From: CAYWXV01 sp964462535
Lineage (GTDB): Bacteria; Bacteroidota; Ignavibacteria; OLB7
NCBI GenBank assembly: GCA_964462535.1
Contig: CAYWXV010000001.1
Span: 1 to 64,000, forward strand
Length of the DNA stretch: 64,000 bases
Reading direction: 5' to 3'
The translations under genes were made by a program, and so were the position numbers. Below are positions 1-9,721 of the stretch, piece by piece. The number at the start of each line of letters is the position of its first letter. Within the stretch, counting starts at the first letter, position 1. The notes under the pieces were generated by a model. The model saw only the letters and a list, made by a program, of their open reading frames with translations, ran no database searches and was not told where the DNA came from.

Positions 1-1445
1 GAGACGGAAATCGAACTGTTGGGTGGGGGGTGGGCACCATAGCGTGAACCGGTTGTCATCTCGACGCCTCCAATTCTCAGCCGAAGGGCCTTTCCTTGAT
101 AGGAAGGGCCAAACGCACCGTGAAACAGCCGGACCTGCGCCATCCCCGGGGGTGGGACGGGCGTATCGTCGCGAAGTATCTGGCACCTTCCCGGGGGGGG
201 AGAAGTCGGGTCGACGTACGGACCGTATGCCACGATCGTGTAGTGTCGACTCTCCTCGTACAGAAACGACGTGTCCGCGGCATACACGTCCTGACGTCGG
301 TAATCGGGGAAGGCACCACCACCTGGCTTGCCGATTTCATCGGGGCGCCATGGCTGGCTGTACTCGATTCTCGCTCGCAATTGCTTGCCGATGTTATACC
401 CGACGATGAAGTACTCGCCGAAGTACGAGTCGTCACGTGAGAACGGGAGCGCGGGATGCCCAAGCGTGTGCACGAAGTCGAGCGTGCCTCGCCGCCGTCC
501 GTAGATAGTGCGGCGGTAGTTGTCGTTGGCCGCGAACTCCGCTGATGGGTCGTAGAACGTGACGTCGAGCATTGAATCCCCGGGTGCAAGGTTTACCAGT
601 CGGAGCGCGCCGAACGAATACCTGAATGGGGAATAGCCGCGCAACGAATCGACGGCATCGAGAGCACTCTCGTTGAATATTGCCGACATCAAGAATCGCT
701 CTGAACCCATCGGATGTCCAAGCCCGGAGAGGACGAGCGTGAAGGTCACCCCGGCGGGAACGAACACATACCCATCCGGCAGGTAGAGGAGCTCCTCGCC
801 CGTGGTCGCATTCGTCACGTAGAGGGGTGTCGTTCCTGGATCAATTGCGGCAAGGCGGGCGTAGGGGGAGGCTGACTGGTAGACCACACCCGACAACAGC
901 GGGGTTGCGGTCGGAGAACCGAAGTGGAGGGAGATTGACGGCGCGTCCGGAACCAGGTTGACGAGTCGGATCTTCGCGGGAAGGGGATCGTTGCGATCGG
1001 GTGCGTCAACGGTATCCGTTGTCACGAGCGCGTCGAGATCGCTTCCACGGCCATGAAGGTAGGCTGTGTAGTATCCGTTCCTTCGAAACGAGACTGGCGT
1101 CGTGGCGACTGTGCGGCCCGATGCATCCACAAACGAGACCGTCGCGGCGGCGGAATCAACCGGGTAATACTTGGCGTCGTTTACACCGGTGGCGAAGTAC
1201 ATGTACTTCTGTATGGCACCGTTAAACAGGACTGTCGAATCAACCCAGACCCTTACGTCCGGACCGTCCGCAGCGGCATGTATCACACGGAGATAGGCGC
1301 CATTCTTTTCAGGGACGACGTTGTTGCGCGTCGGGATAAAGGGATCCTCCGGTGAGCATCCGGTCAGCGACACGGCCACGAAGGCCGCGATCGTCACCGC
1401 ACATCGGAGTGTGCCACACATCCATTGGAAAGCGCGATCCCTCAT
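1..1445 (-). CDS. DUF4397 domain lipoprotein, 3' end beyond window
   Basis: The minus-strand frame stays open from ATG 1445 to base 1 without a stop, so the gene continues past the window edge. The N-terminus has a signal sequence ending in a lipobox (VSLTGC), so the product should be a lipid-anchored envelope protein. The first part (YLRVIHAAADGPDVRVWVD, followed by repeated Tyr-rich beta segments) reads as a DUF4397 domain, and a second similar unit seems to follow from about residue 160. A GGAG ribosome site lies about 6 nt before the ATG. It sits 45 bp after yidC on the same strand. The molecular function of DUF4397 proteins is not known; many are cell-surface proteins. Confidence 0.8.
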   Translation of the reverse strand, partial: MRDRAFQWMCGTLRCAVTIAAFVAVSLTGCSPEDPFIPTRNNVVPEKNGAYLRVIHAAADGPDVRVWVDSTVLFNGAIQKYMYFATGVNDAKYYPVDSAAATVSFVDASGRTVATTPVSFRRNGYYTAYLHGRGSDLDALVTTDTVDAPDRNDPLPAKIRLVNLVPDAPSISLHFGSPTATPLLSGVVYQSASPYARLAAIDPGTTPLYVTNATTGEELLYLPDGYVFVPAGVTFTLVLSGLGHPMGSERFLMSAIFNESALDAVDSLRGYSPFRYSFGALRLVNLAPGDSMLDVTFYDPSAEFAANDNYRRTIYGRRRGTLDFVHTLGHPALPFSRDDSYFGEYFIVGYNIGKQLRARIEYSQPWRPDEIGKPGGGAFPDYRRQDVYAADTSFLYEESRHYTIVAYGPYVDPTSPPPGRCQILRDDTPVPPPGMAQVRLFHGAFGPSYQGKALRLRIGGVEMTTGSRYGAHPPPNSSISV

Positions 1446-1490
1446 TGGTTCTCCAACATCCAGTCGTTTGGTTCCGACCTCGACGGCAGG

Positions 1491-3335
1491 TTACTTCTTT
1501 CGGCGCTGCTCAACCGGCGTTCGTCCCCCCTCGGACATCCTCTTCTGCTGCTCGGCCATCTTCTGTGCCTCTTCCATCTTCGTCGCAAACCACCCCTTCT
1601 TCTTGTTCTTCGCAGAGGCTCTCATCTGCTCCAACGTGGGCTGGTTCTTGCTCCACTTCGTGTAGTAGAGCTGCTGGCCGATCGACATCAGGTTGAACGA
1701 AAGATAATAGAGGTTCAGTCCCGATGGGAGGAAATTGAACGTCATCGTCAGAAGGACTGGGAGGAAGTACACCATCATCTTCTGCCGCGGATCGGTCAGC
1801 ATCATCTTCTGCTGAATGAACAGCGTAGCCCCCATGACCAATGCAAGGCCCGCAAGTTTATCGCCGACCAGGGGAAGCGAGAAGGGGAGAGGAATGATGT
1901 AGTCGGGAATCGACAGATCGTGGATCCAGAGTGCGAATCCGGCCTGCCGCAAGTCGATGGCAGAGCTAAGGGTTCCCCACAACGCATACAGAATCGGCAT
2001 CTGTAACAGCATCGGCAAGCATCCGCCAACTGGATTGACACCATGCTCGCGATATATCCGCATGGTCTCCATCTGCTGCTTTTGCGGGTCGTCCTTGAAC
2101 TTCTCGCGCGTCTCGGTCAGTATCGGCTGGAGGAGCTGCGTCTTTCGCATCGAACGCATCTGAGGAACCGATAGGGGCCAGAGGGCCAGTCGAATCAGAA
2201 TCGAGAAGACAATGATGACGAGGCCGTAGTTCGGGATGAACGTGTGCAGGAACCTGAAGACCGGTAGCAACACGTACTCCCCGATGGGGCGAATGATGAA
2301 CTTCGCCCCCATTTCTATCATTGCGCCAAGTTCGTACCGACTGGTGGCGTCGTATTCAAGCGGTCCAAGGAAGAGCGTCATCTCGGTGCTTGCGGTTCCG
2401 GGCGCGAAGGCAAGCGCCATGTCGTACTGCTCCAGTCGACCGCTCGAATCTTCGGCTCGTGTGCGAGCTGACATGTCCACGCTGGCCTTGGCGACGGGCT
2501 TCGTTGGAATGAGGGCCATTCCAAAGTACTTGGTGTGCATGCCGGCCCACTCAACAGAACCCTTAAAGGTCTCGTGCTTGGTGGTTCCGGGGTCGTTGTT
2601 GTCGAGTTCAACCAGTTCGTCGTTCACGCGTGCCATTGCGCGCGCCCGATTCGACTCCTCGACCGAGTTGTGTTCCTGGTACTTCAGACCATCCTTCCAC
2701 GTCAAAGCAAAGCCGCCGGCAGTCAGGTCTCCAAGGTTGCTCGCGTTCACCGCCAGACCAATGCCGTACTCATCTCCCCGAAAGACAAATCGCTTCTCGA
2801 TCACACCGGGCGTTCCTGTCGAGTCAACTGGCGGAACACTTGCGCGAGCAACGACGACAACCGAGTCTTTTTCACCGACCGTGGCATTGGCGGCGGTCCC
2901 AAGATCAAACTGGATGCTGTCGGTCGGGACCGCTGCGCCCCCTGGGCCCTTAAGCTCGAGGGACAACGTTCCCGGGAAGCCGCGTCGGTCCTGAACAAGC
3001 TGTGTTGCGGCCCCATACCAGCTCTTGTACTTCTTTAGCTCGAAGCGATAGAGGAGTGCTCCCTGCGAATTGAGAGTTGCCTTGTAGAGAGGTGTCTCAA
3101 TGGTGACGAAACGACCCTGCCCCGCTGCGAGGCTCGCCAGCCGGGCCGGGAGGGGGGACGTCTTTGCAGGACGTTCCGGTTGGGTGGCCGCGGTGTCCTT
3201 CTTCTCCTTCGCAACGGTCGTGTTGGGAGTGCTGGCAGTCGGTTTCGAATTCTGCGTGTTGATCGCGCTGAAGTACGACCAGGCCAGAAAGAGTACTCCA
3301 ATCAGCGTCAGAGCCAGAATGGTTCGCTTATCCAT
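1491..3335 (-). CDS. yidC: Membrane protein insertase YidC
   Basis: YidC inserts and folds inner-membrane proteins, alone or with SecYEG. The 614-residue length and layout match Gram-negative YidC: an N-terminal membrane segment (starting MDKRTILALTLIGVLFLAW), a large periplasmic beta domain (about 60-350), then the conserved five-helix core from about 360 with the NPVGGCLPMLLQMPILYALW hairpin. The C-terminus is Lys/Arg rich (EQRRKK), as expected for ribosome contact. It is the distal member of rpmH-rnpA-yidD-yidC, the standard order near bacterial origins, and starts only 10 bp after yidD. Confidence 0.97.
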   Translation of the reverse strand: MDKRTILALTLIGVLFLAWSYFSAINTQNSKPTASTPNTTVAKEKKDTAATQPERPAKTSPLPARLASLAAGQGRFVTIETPLYKATLNSQGALLYRFELKKYKSWYGAATQLVQDRRGFPGTLSLELKGPGGAAVPTDSIQFDLGTAANATVGEKDSVVVVARASVPPVDSTGTPGVIEKRFVFRGDEYGIGLAVNASNLGDLTAGGFALTWKDGLKYQEHNSVEESNRARAMARVNDELVELDNNDPGTTKHETFKGSVEWAGMHTKYFGMALIPTKPVAKASVDMSARTRAEDSSGRLEQYDMALAFAPGTASTEMTLFLGPLEYDATSRYELGAMIEMGAKFIIRPIGEYVLLPVFRFLHTFIPNYGLVIIVFSILIRLALWPLSVPQMRSMRKTQLLQPILTETREKFKDDPQKQQMETMRIYREHGVNPVGGCLPMLLQMPILYALWGTLSSAIDLRQAGFALWIHDLSIPDYIIPLPFSLPLVGDKLAGLALVMGATLFIQQKMMLTDPRQKMMVYFLPVLLTMTFNFLPSGLNLYYLSFNLMSIGQQLYYTKWSKNQPTLEQMRASAKNKKKGWFATKMEEAQKMAEQQKRMSEGGRTPVEQRRKK

Positions 3336-3345
3336 AGAGGATTGG

Positions 3346-3603
3346 TTACGGAACGGGATCGTACCCGCCCGGGTGGAGCGGGTGGCATTTCAGGATTCGC
3401 CGTGTGCCTAGCCAGATCCCCTTGATCGGACCATGACGAAGAATCGCCTGCATGGCGTATTCGGAACACGTCGGGGTAAAGCGACAGGCGGGCGGGAGAA
3501 TTGGTGATATGAAGCGCCGGTAGAACTTGATCGGTAGGACGACCACCTTACTGAACAGACCGGGGCTGCCTGAGGAAGTGCTATCGGGATTGCTCGGTGT
3601 CAT
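3346..3603 (-). CDS. yidD: Membrane protein insertion efficiency factor YidD
   Basis: A small amphipathic membrane-associated protein that aids YidC-dependent insertion. The 85-residue product has the family core YRRFISPILPPACRFTPTCS with the conserved cysteines, then YAMQAI and the C-terminal HPGGYDPVP signature. I chose ATG 3603 rather than the upstream in-frame start at 3696 because the extra 31 residues do not resemble the family and would lie deep in rnpA. With this start the gene overlaps the 3' end of rnpA by 23 bp, consistent with translational coupling. Confidence 0.93.
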   Translation of the reverse strand: MTPSNPDSTSSGSPGLFSKVVVLPIKFYRRFISPILPPACRFTPTCSEYAMQAILRHGPIKGIWLGTRRILKCHPLHPGGYDPVP

Positions 3604-4006
3604 TGGGTCGGGTTCGCAGGCGTCGAACGACCGCAGAAAGGGCCGCCTCAACACAGGAAAGAGTGCGTGGAAACGACGCCATCCTTGCGTCTTCATCGCT
3701 CCCGGACCACAGAAGCACCAGGTCGATAGTCACGTCGAGCGGAAGGACGTCTCGTTCAAACGACTGTCGACAATGACGATAGGCCTCGCGCAATAGTCTT
3801 TTCAGCCTGTTTCGGCGAGGTTTCGACCATTTGCCCCGCCGAACAGCGAACGCGACGCGAACCGGAGCCCCGGGCCGCGGCTCCCCGAGGAAATACCGGG
3901 CGACCACATCTCCCCTGCGCAGACCGTCGCCAGAACGGAACACTCGACTGACGGCGTCGAACCCGCCAAGCCGAGTGCTGCGAGGGAGCGTAGAACGATC
4001 CCCCAT
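3581..4006 (-). CDS. rnpA: Ribonuclease P protein component
   Basis: Protein subunit of RNase P, which matures tRNA 5' ends together with the catalytic RNA (not in this window). The 141-residue product begins with the usual LPRSTRLGGFDAVSRVF and has the RNA-binding RNR-type motif as KPRRNRLKRLLREAYR. ATG 4006 is preferred to an upstream GTG at 4054 because family members start just before the LP(R/K)S segment. It lies between rpmH and yidD as in most bacteria. Confidence 0.93.
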   Translation of the reverse strand: MGDRSTLPRSTRLGGFDAVSRVFRSGDGLRRGDVVARYFLGEPRPGAPVRVAFAVRRGKWSKPRRNRLKRLLREAYRHCRQSFERDVLPLDVTIDLVLLWSGSDEDARMASFPRTLSCVEAALSAVVRRLRTRPNDTEQSR

Positions 4007-4117
4007 ATCCGATCGATCGTCAACACTTCGCTTACCCAAGTGACGCGTCCCCACACGGTCTTGTCGGAATCCCTTATTTCAGGCGAAAATGCCCAATCAA
4101 CGAGGCATCGGTGCCGA

Positions 4118-4276
4118 TCAGGCCCCGTGACGTGGTTCGTCGCTCACTGAAAGGCGGTGGCGACCCTTGGCTCGGCGACGAGCCAGAACCTTGCGGCCGT
4201 TCTTTGTAGCCATGCGGGCGCGGAATCCATGCTTGTTGCGGCGCTTACGGCGGCTCGGTTGAAAAGTCCGTTTCAT
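4118..4276 (-). CDS. rpmH: 50S ribosomal protein L34
   Basis: A 52-residue basic ribosomal protein of the large subunit. MKRTFQPSRRKRRNKHGF and the following RMATKNGRKVLARRRAKGR are nearly invariant for L34. An in-frame upstream extension to 4354 is not L34-like and is rejected. It is the first gene of the minus-strand rpmH-rnpA-yidD-yidC run, divergent from dnaA. Confidence 0.98.
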   Translation of the reverse strand: MKRTFQPSRRKRRNKHGFRARMATKNGRKVLARRRAKGRHRLSVSDEPRHGA

Positions 4277-4555
4277 GTGCTTATTTCTTGCAAATTTTCG
4301 GGTTTTCGACTGTGCGAGAACGGCAAAGATACAACGTGGGCGGCATTCCACCACGCCCGTTCAGTTTCATCATGCTACAACAACCAGAAAATTTTGAATG
4401 TGCCCGCGCGGGGTTGCGCGGCTCTTGCGCAGCGGTGTAACTTGGCCCCCCGAACGCGTTCATCGGAACGAATCATGCCCTGTCTCTCGGCGGATGCAAC
4501 GCACCGGCTAACGCCGAACCGCCGTCACCAGTAGTCTTCCGCCCCCCGTTATTCC
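4277..4555. other. rpmH-dnaA divergent intergenic region
   Basis: This 279-base gap separates the divergent rpmH and dnaA genes, where many bacteria place oriC or the dnaA promoter. It has short A+T-rich patches (about 4283-4310 and 4376-4400), but I found no TTATNCACA-like DnaA boxes on either strand. It is probably a promoter region. Whether it is part of an origin cannot be decided from the sequence alone. Confidence 0.5.
4324..4331 (-). promoter_or_regulatory. Candidate promoter -7 box for rpmH operon
   Basis: On the minus strand this reads TATCTTTG, an exact match to the TAnnTTTG element of Bacteroidota housekeeping promoters. It lies 47 nt upstream of the rpmH ATG in the rpmH-dnaA divergent gap. 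No convincing TTTG-type upstream element is visible at the expected spacing, so the call rests on the box and its position. Confidence 0.5.
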
Positions 4556-6070
4556 ATGTCCGACACTTCATCAAATATCTCGGCCCAGTCGGGTGCGCCG
4601 AAGCCCCCGATCGTTCGGTTTGGAGCCGAGGATGCCGTCGCGACGACCCGTGCTATCCAGACGTGGAGCGAGTGTTTGAATGTCGTTCAAAAGAACGTCT
4701 CGGCACAGGCGTTTAGAACATGGTTCGAGCCGATCGTCCCGGTCGATTTTGATGGAGTCACGCTTCGGATTCGGGTTCCGAGCCAGTTCTTCTTTGAATG
4801 GATTGAAGAGCATTTCTATGGCGTGGTTCGTCGCGCGATTGTGCAGGTGATAGGAGACAAAGGGGCGCTCGTCTACGATGTGAAGTCAGTGGATCCGCCT
4901 GCATTACCCGGGGACCGCGTCGTAACCATGCCCGTCAGGCAGCCCACGATCGAAATGACGTCGCGGGACACAAGACCGACGGTGGCCTTTTCTCCCCCTA
5001 CATCGCCACGTCCGTCTGCACCGGTTGACAATCGACGCGAATCGAACCTGAACGAGCGCTACACGTTCGAGCATTTCGTAACGGGCGAGTCAAACCAGCT
5101 CGCATGTGCCGCGGCCATAGCGGTCGCCGAGAATCCGGGGGGGACCCGCTTCAACCCGTTGGTGATTTATGGTGGCGTTGGTCTTGGGAAGACACATCTG
5201 GCGCAGGCAATCGGGCACGAGGCCCTCCGACGGAACGAAAACTGTCGCGTGGTTTATACCACCAGCGAGCGTTTCACCTACGAGTTCGTCAACGCCATTC
5301 AGCACAATAATCAGCAGGAATTCACGAACTACTATCGGACCGTCGACGTGCTGATTGTTGACGACATTCAGTTCTTCGCCGACAAGGAGAAGACGCAGGA
5401 CAACTTCTTCCACACGTTCAATGCGTTGTATCACGAGGGGAAGCAGATCGTTCTGACGAGCGACCGTCCCCCGAAGCAACTCCACGGCGTCGACGACCGA
5501 CTGATCAGCCGCTTTCAGTGGGGGCTGACGGCCGACGTCCAACCGCCTGACCTCGAGACACGCATCGCCATCCTGCAGAAGATGTCGTCCGATCAGGGAT
5601 ATCATCTCCCAGGTGATATCATCGACTACATAGCGCGGAACGTGACGACGTCGGTCCGTGAGCTGGAAGGCTGCTTGATTTCGATACTGGCCGAGTGTTC
5701 GCTGCGCAACCTGGCGTTGACGCTGGATCTGACGCGCGAGGTGATATCCGGGATAGCCGCACCGCAGGAGGCGGCGCTGACCGTCGAACAGATACAGCAG
5801 ACCGTCTGCGCACAGCTCGACGTGCCGCATACCCTTCTCGTCGGCAAGACACGGAAACAGGAAATTGTGTACGCCCGCCAAATCGCCATGTATCTCATTC
5901 GCGATTTGATGGGAACGCCACTGAAAACGATCGGTAATCACTTTGGTGGGCGCGACCACACTACGGTCATGCACGCCATTGGAACGATCGACGGTCTCGC
6001 ATCGCGAGACGAGCAAACGCGCCGAACGCTCGCGGCGATTCGACGCGATCTAAACGTCGCCGACCGGTGA
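4556..6070 (+). CDS. dnaA: Chromosomal replication initiator DnaA
   Basis: AAA+ ATPase that binds DnaA boxes and opens the origin. The 504 residues show all four domains: an N-terminal oligomerisation domain (about 30-110, with AFRTWFEPI), a Pro-rich linker, the AAA+ module with Walker A GGVGLGKT (206-213) and Walker B VLIVDDIQFF (264-273), and the C-terminal DNA-binding domain with the signature GGRDHTTV (464-471). It is divergent from rpmH and followed by a strong terminator. The usual dnaN partner is not downstream, so dnaA is monocistronic here. Confidence 0.98.
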   Translation: MSDTSSNISAQSGAPKPPIVRFGAEDAVATTRAIQTWSECLNVVQKNVSAQAFRTWFEPIVPVDFDGVTLRIRVPSQFFFEWIEEHFYGVVRRAIVQVIGDKGALVYDVKSVDPPALPGDRVVTMPVRQPTIEMTSRDTRPTVAFSPPTSPRPSAPVDNRRESNLNERYTFEHFVTGESNQLACAAAIAVAENPGGTRFNPLVIYGGVGLGKTHLAQAIGHEALRRNENCRVVYTTSERFTYEFVNAIQHNNQQEFTNYYRTVDVLIVDDIQFFADKEKTQDNFFHTFNALYHEGKQIVLTSDRPPKQLHGVDDRLISRFQWGLTADVQPPDLETRIAILQKMSSDQGYHLPGDIIDYIARNVTTSVRELEGCLISILAECSLRNLALTLDLTREVISGIAAPQEAALTVEQIQQTVCAQLDVPHTLLVGKTRKQEIVYARQIAMYLIRDLMGTPLKTIGNHFGGRDHTTVMHAIGTIDGLASRDEQTRRTLAAIRRDLNVADR

Positions 6071-6134
6071 TTCGCGGTCCCGGAAGGTGAGAGACGGCTT
6101 CTGGCTTTCAGACGATGTAATCAGGATGCAAAGC

Positions 6135-6175
6135 ACAAGGCCGACACGGATCAACCGTGTCGGCCTTGTCTTTTT
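6135..6175 (+). terminator. Rho-independent terminator after dnaA
   Basis: A perfect 15-bp inverted repeat (6135-6149 with 6155-6169) encloses a 5-nt loop and is followed by a run of five T. On the minus strand the hairpin is not followed by T, so it is oriented to end the dnaA transcript. Confidence 0.93.
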
Positions 6176-6193
6176 CACGTCGTGTTCTGTTCG

Positions 6194-9100
6194 CTATCGG
6201 ACGATCACCATCATGCGTGATAGCGAGACGGATCGACCGACAAACTCTATCGCATACCGATACGCGCCGGATGGGAGTGATGCGACTGATGTTCGAATTG
6301 ACTGCCTTCCTGCCGGATACCGCCCCTCGGCCAGCGTCATTAGTTTCCGTCCGTCCGCACTGTACAGAACCAACCGTACGAACTCCGATGACGGGAGCGT
6401 AAACCCAAGCTCGACCTCGTCATATGCCGGGTTCGGCGAACTCTGTTCAAGGAGGGTGGAGGAGATGAGCGCGCGATCGTAATCGACACCGGTCTCACCC
6501 GGATCGAGCGGCACATGTGGCGCGGTCCCATCACAGCTCGCGATCTTGTAGATGCTCCCGTTGTAATCGCTGACCCACAGGTTGCTATCGCGGGGATCCA
6601 GTTCAATGCCTCGGGCGTTATAGTAGCGACCGTCGCCAGGGGACGTCAGCGGGAGCGAACAACCCTCTTCGTTCAGTGTCTGGGCGTCCAGCTTGAGTCC
6701 CGTGGCCGACTGAAGCGCCGACCCCGTGAAGTCGGTGATAACCTGGTACACCTTCCCCAGCTGCGGTGCGTTGGTTGCGCCGCGTGGACCGAGCTCTACA
6801 CGGTTCGTGCGGGGAATCGTCGCGAACGGTGTTGCCGTGCCCACTCCCGGGTCCAGTCCTTCCAGATCAAAGAAGTACGCCTGCTGGCTTCCGTTCCGAT
6901 CGGTGGCAAAAATCCATGGGCGGGACGGGTCTCTCTCTCCAAGGGATACAAGTCCGATGGGATAGGCAGCAGGGGATCTCCAACGGCCTATCTGCTTTCC
7001 GGTGCGATCGAACTCGTACAAGTATCCGCCGGGGTCGGCCGCAGTCGTGTTCAGGAGCTTGTGAATGAAGAAGTGCTCGCGCGAGCTGACCCAGGCCAGA
7101 TCCGTAAAGAGACTGTCGCCTCCAGTAAGTTGAAGCTGAATCGAACCAACCGTCTGAAGTGTTGCTGGATCAATTTTCAACAGCGTCTTGCTGCTGAAAT
7201 CGGATGCCCACAGGAACTCTCCGTCAAAGCAGATGCCGTAAGGAACGCCTTGCACGGTCGACGTTGCGAGCACGCCGCCGAACGAATACCGGGTGATAGT
7301 GAACGTGCGGGATGTCGCCGTGATTTCGTTGTTGTCCATCTGCGTCGCGCGAATCATCGCATACGACGCAATCGTGTCGGGGACAACCCATCGATAGGCG
7401 GGTCCAACAAGATTGGTCCCAATCTTGAACCACTTCGTCCCTCCATCCAACGAGAGTTCGAGGCGAATCGGACCCTGGAATCCCACCCAGGAAATCGTGT
7501 GGGGCGTTCCACCCATCCAGATTTCACCACCCGACGGCGACGTAATCGCGGGATCGAACGTCGGACGCTCGAGTTCGACTTCCCACATTGAACGACCATG
7601 TGTGGCTGCCCTGAGCTTTCGCCCCGCCGTGTACACTTCAAGATCTATCACCGCGGCGCGGGGGAGTCCGTTGCTGTACGAGGCCCAGGTCACACCGCCG
7701 TCAACTGTTATGAACACGCCAATGTCTGACCCAGCATAGATGATGTTGGCGTCGTCAGGGTGGACGGCAATGGCATTGAACGGAATGTCCGGAAGACCGT
7801 TGCCGATAGATGCCCACGTTGCCCCCATATCCGTCGACTTGAAGACATGGTCCGTGTAGAATCCTGACACAGTCATGTAGACGGTATTCGCGTCCGTCAG
7901 AGAAGGAGCGAAGTCGGTAATCGCCCGCCCCGGTGCACCAGGTGTGGAGGATCTGTCCAACCACGAACTCCCTCCGTCGGTAGTAACGAAGATCTCGCCT
8001 CGATCGGAGCCAGCCCACACGACTTCATGGTCCACAGTTGAGACCTCGATCGCCGATCCTAGCCCGGTGAACCTCGCGTTGGTCGGAACCCATTCATCAC
8101 CGCGATTGAACGAGCGATAGATTGTTCGCAACGCGCAATAGAGAGAGTTGGGATCGGTCTTGTCGATCGTCCAAGGGGCGATCCACATGGCGTTCTGCTC
8201 GTCCGGATCAAGCCCCGTCTGCACCTGTGTGCCGCTTCCATTATCGAATCTGTAGAAGGCCGCGTTCTGACTTGAGGCGTACAGCGTGCCCGAGTTGTTC
8301 GGGTCATAGAAGCAATAGCCCCCATCGCCACCGGAGACGAAGCTCCCTGCAGTCGTCATCGTGCCGTTGTCCTGAGATCCCCCCATCGATGTCGTAGCGG
8401 AGCGTTGATCAATGGCGAAGTCGTAGAACTGCGTTACGGCCAGTCCGGTCGATTTCTCGTTCCAGGATAGTCCACCGTCAACGCTGCGATAGACACCGCC
8501 GTCGTTTCCCACATAGACGACCCCCGGAGTGGTCGGATCGAACGCGATGCAATGATTGTCGGGATGGATGTTGCCATTCTGATGGCTCCAGGACGATCCA
8601 CCGTTGCCACTTCGTACCATCGAAATGCCGAGACCGAGAACGATGTCTGGATTCGTCGGGTCGACGCCGATCGCGTTGTTGTACCACCCCTGTGCGTTCC
8701 CAAGGTTCAGGAAGTTCGGTGAGTTGTCCAGGACAAGGTTCCACGATGCCCCCTTGTTCGTTGTCTTGTAGACGCGCGAGTAGTGAGAGACGGACGTTCC
8801 GGATCCGAGCGACTCGTCAACCTGGGCATAGAGGATCGATGGATTCGATGCTGCGATCTGCACCGACGTCCGACCGAGATTCGAGACTCCGAGGCCGTTG
8901 TTGGCCGCCACAAAGGTCACTCCGCCGTCGGTGGATCGGTAGACGCCCTTCGTCATGGTACCAATCCAGACCTCGTTCGCGTTGGTCGGATTCACCGTGA
9001 CGTCGGATACTCCATCGGTAAACGTGCGTGTCCACGTGGACCCGCCGTCCTCGGATCGATATACGCCACTATTGTTCTTTGTGGCACCTGCCAGCACCAG

Positions 9101-9721
9101 CGATGGGTTCGCCGGATGCACTACGATCCTACTGAACGCGCCAACCGTCGTCAGGCCAATGCCGGTCCAGGAGCTTCCGCCGTCGGTCGATTTGAACATG
9201 CCCGCCCCCGAATAGGCGTCGATGTTCGAACTCATTTCGCCCGTCCCCGCGTAGAGCGTCGTGGGGTTCGCAGGATCGACCGCAATCGCACCCATCGCGA
9301 TCGCGTTTTCGAAGTCCATGACAGGCGTCCATGTGTTTCCCGAATTCGTTGACTTCCAGACTCCACCGTCGGCTGCAGCTACCCAAAGCGTGGCGCCGTC
9401 AGTCGGGTGAACCGCAATACTCCGAATGCGCCCGCCAACGTTGAATGGACCAATCGCTGTCCACCGGGCAAGCGATTGGAGACCGTCGGACCCAAATGCC
9501 CGCATCTTCGCATCGACAAAGTCGAGCGCATTCTGCCTGGCCCCCTGTGGAATTCGTCCGAATGGGAACGCTCGCCGCTCCCAGAAATAGATCTCGCGAC
9601 GCTTCGCGTTTACATTCTCGTCGAATGTCTGGTAGTCTCTCTGTTGCGCCGTGCCGACAATGGAACCGACCATCACGAGAACGGGGAGCAGTAGGAATGC
9701 TGGTAGTAGGTGTGTGCGCAT
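6194..9721 (-). CDS. Asp-box beta-propeller protein with T9SS sorting domain
   Basis: A 1175-residue secreted protein of unknown substrate. After a signal peptide (to about GTAQQ) it carries at least nine Asp-box repeats of the form VYRSxDGGxTW, as in sortilin/VPS10-like and glycosidase-type propellers. An extracellular beta domain follows (around ITSPSGGEIWMGGTPHTISW), then a second propeller-like stretch (PYGICFDGEFLWASDF). The last ~85 residues (SSPNPAYDEVELGFTLPS to SLSRMMVIVR) form a type A T9SS C-terminal sorting domain, so it is likely exported and anchored or released at the cell surface. ATG 9721 is preferred to 9751 because the signal peptide follows it directly. It lies 70 bp after dacB on the same strand. 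Confidence 0.88.
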   Translation of the reverse strand: MRTHLLPAFLLLPVLVMVGSIVGTAQQRDYQTFDENVNAKRREIYFWERRAFPFGRIPQGARQNALDFVDAKMRAFGSDGLQSLARWTAIGPFNVGGRIRSIAVHPTDGATLWVAAADGGVWKSTNSGNTWTPVMDFENAIAMGAIAVDPANPTTLYAGTGEMSSNIDAYSGAGMFKSTDGGSSWTGIGLTTVGAFSRIVVHPANPSLVLAGATKNNSGVYRSEDGGSTWTRTFTDGVSDVTVNPTNANEVWIGTMTKGVYRSTDGGVTFVAANNGLGVSNLGRTSVQIAASNPSILYAQVDESLGSGTSVSHYSRVYKTTNKGASWNLVLDNSPNFLNLGNAQGWYNNAIGVDPTNPDIVLGLGISMVRSGNGGSSWSHQNGNIHPDNHCIAFDPTTPGVVYVGNDGGVYRSVDGGLSWNEKSTGLAVTQFYDFAIDQRSATTSMGGSQDNGTMTTAGSFVSGGDGGYCFYDPNNSGTLYASSQNAAFYRFDNGSGTQVQTGLDPDEQNAMWIAPWTIDKTDPNSLYCALRTIYRSFNRGDEWVPTNARFTGLGSAIEVSTVDHEVVWAGSDRGEIFVTTDGGSSWLDRSSTPGAPGRAITDFAPSLTDANTVYMTVSGFYTDHVFKSTDMGATWASIGNGLPDIPFNAIAVHPDDANIIYAGSDIGVFITVDGGVTWASYSNGLPRAAVIDLEVYTAGRKLRAATHGRSMWEVELERPTFDPAITSPSGGEIWMGGTPHTISWVGFQGPIRLELSLDGGTKWFKIGTNLVGPAYRWVVPDTIASYAMIRATQMDNNEITATSRTFTITRYSFGGVLATSTVQGVPYGICFDGEFLWASDFSSKTLLKIDPATLQTVGSIQLQLTGGDSLFTDLAWVSSREHFFIHKLLNTTAADPGGYLYEFDRTGKQIGRWRSPAAYPIGLVSLGERDPSRPWIFATDRNGSQQAYFFDLEGLDPGVGTATPFATIPRTNRVELGPRGATNAPQLGKVYQVITDFTGSALQSATGLKLDAQTLNEEGCSLPLTSPGDGRYYNARGIELDPRDSNLWVSDYNGSIYKIASCDGTAPHVPLDPGETGVDYDRALISSTLLEQSSPNPAYDEVELGFTLPSSEFVRLVLYSADGRKLMTLAEGRYPAGRQSIRTSVASLPSGAYRYAIEFVGRSVSLSRMMVIVR

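Noticed and set aside
5090..6016. A 308-codon open frame antisense to dnaA
   Set aside because: Its protein shows no recognisable motif and it lies wholly inside the well-supported dnaA, so it is a by-product of G+C-rich codon use.
6515..7591. A 358-codon plus-strand open frame opposite the propeller gene
   Set aside because: It has basic low-complexity composition and no motif, whereas the minus strand shows regular Asp-box repeats and a sorting domain.
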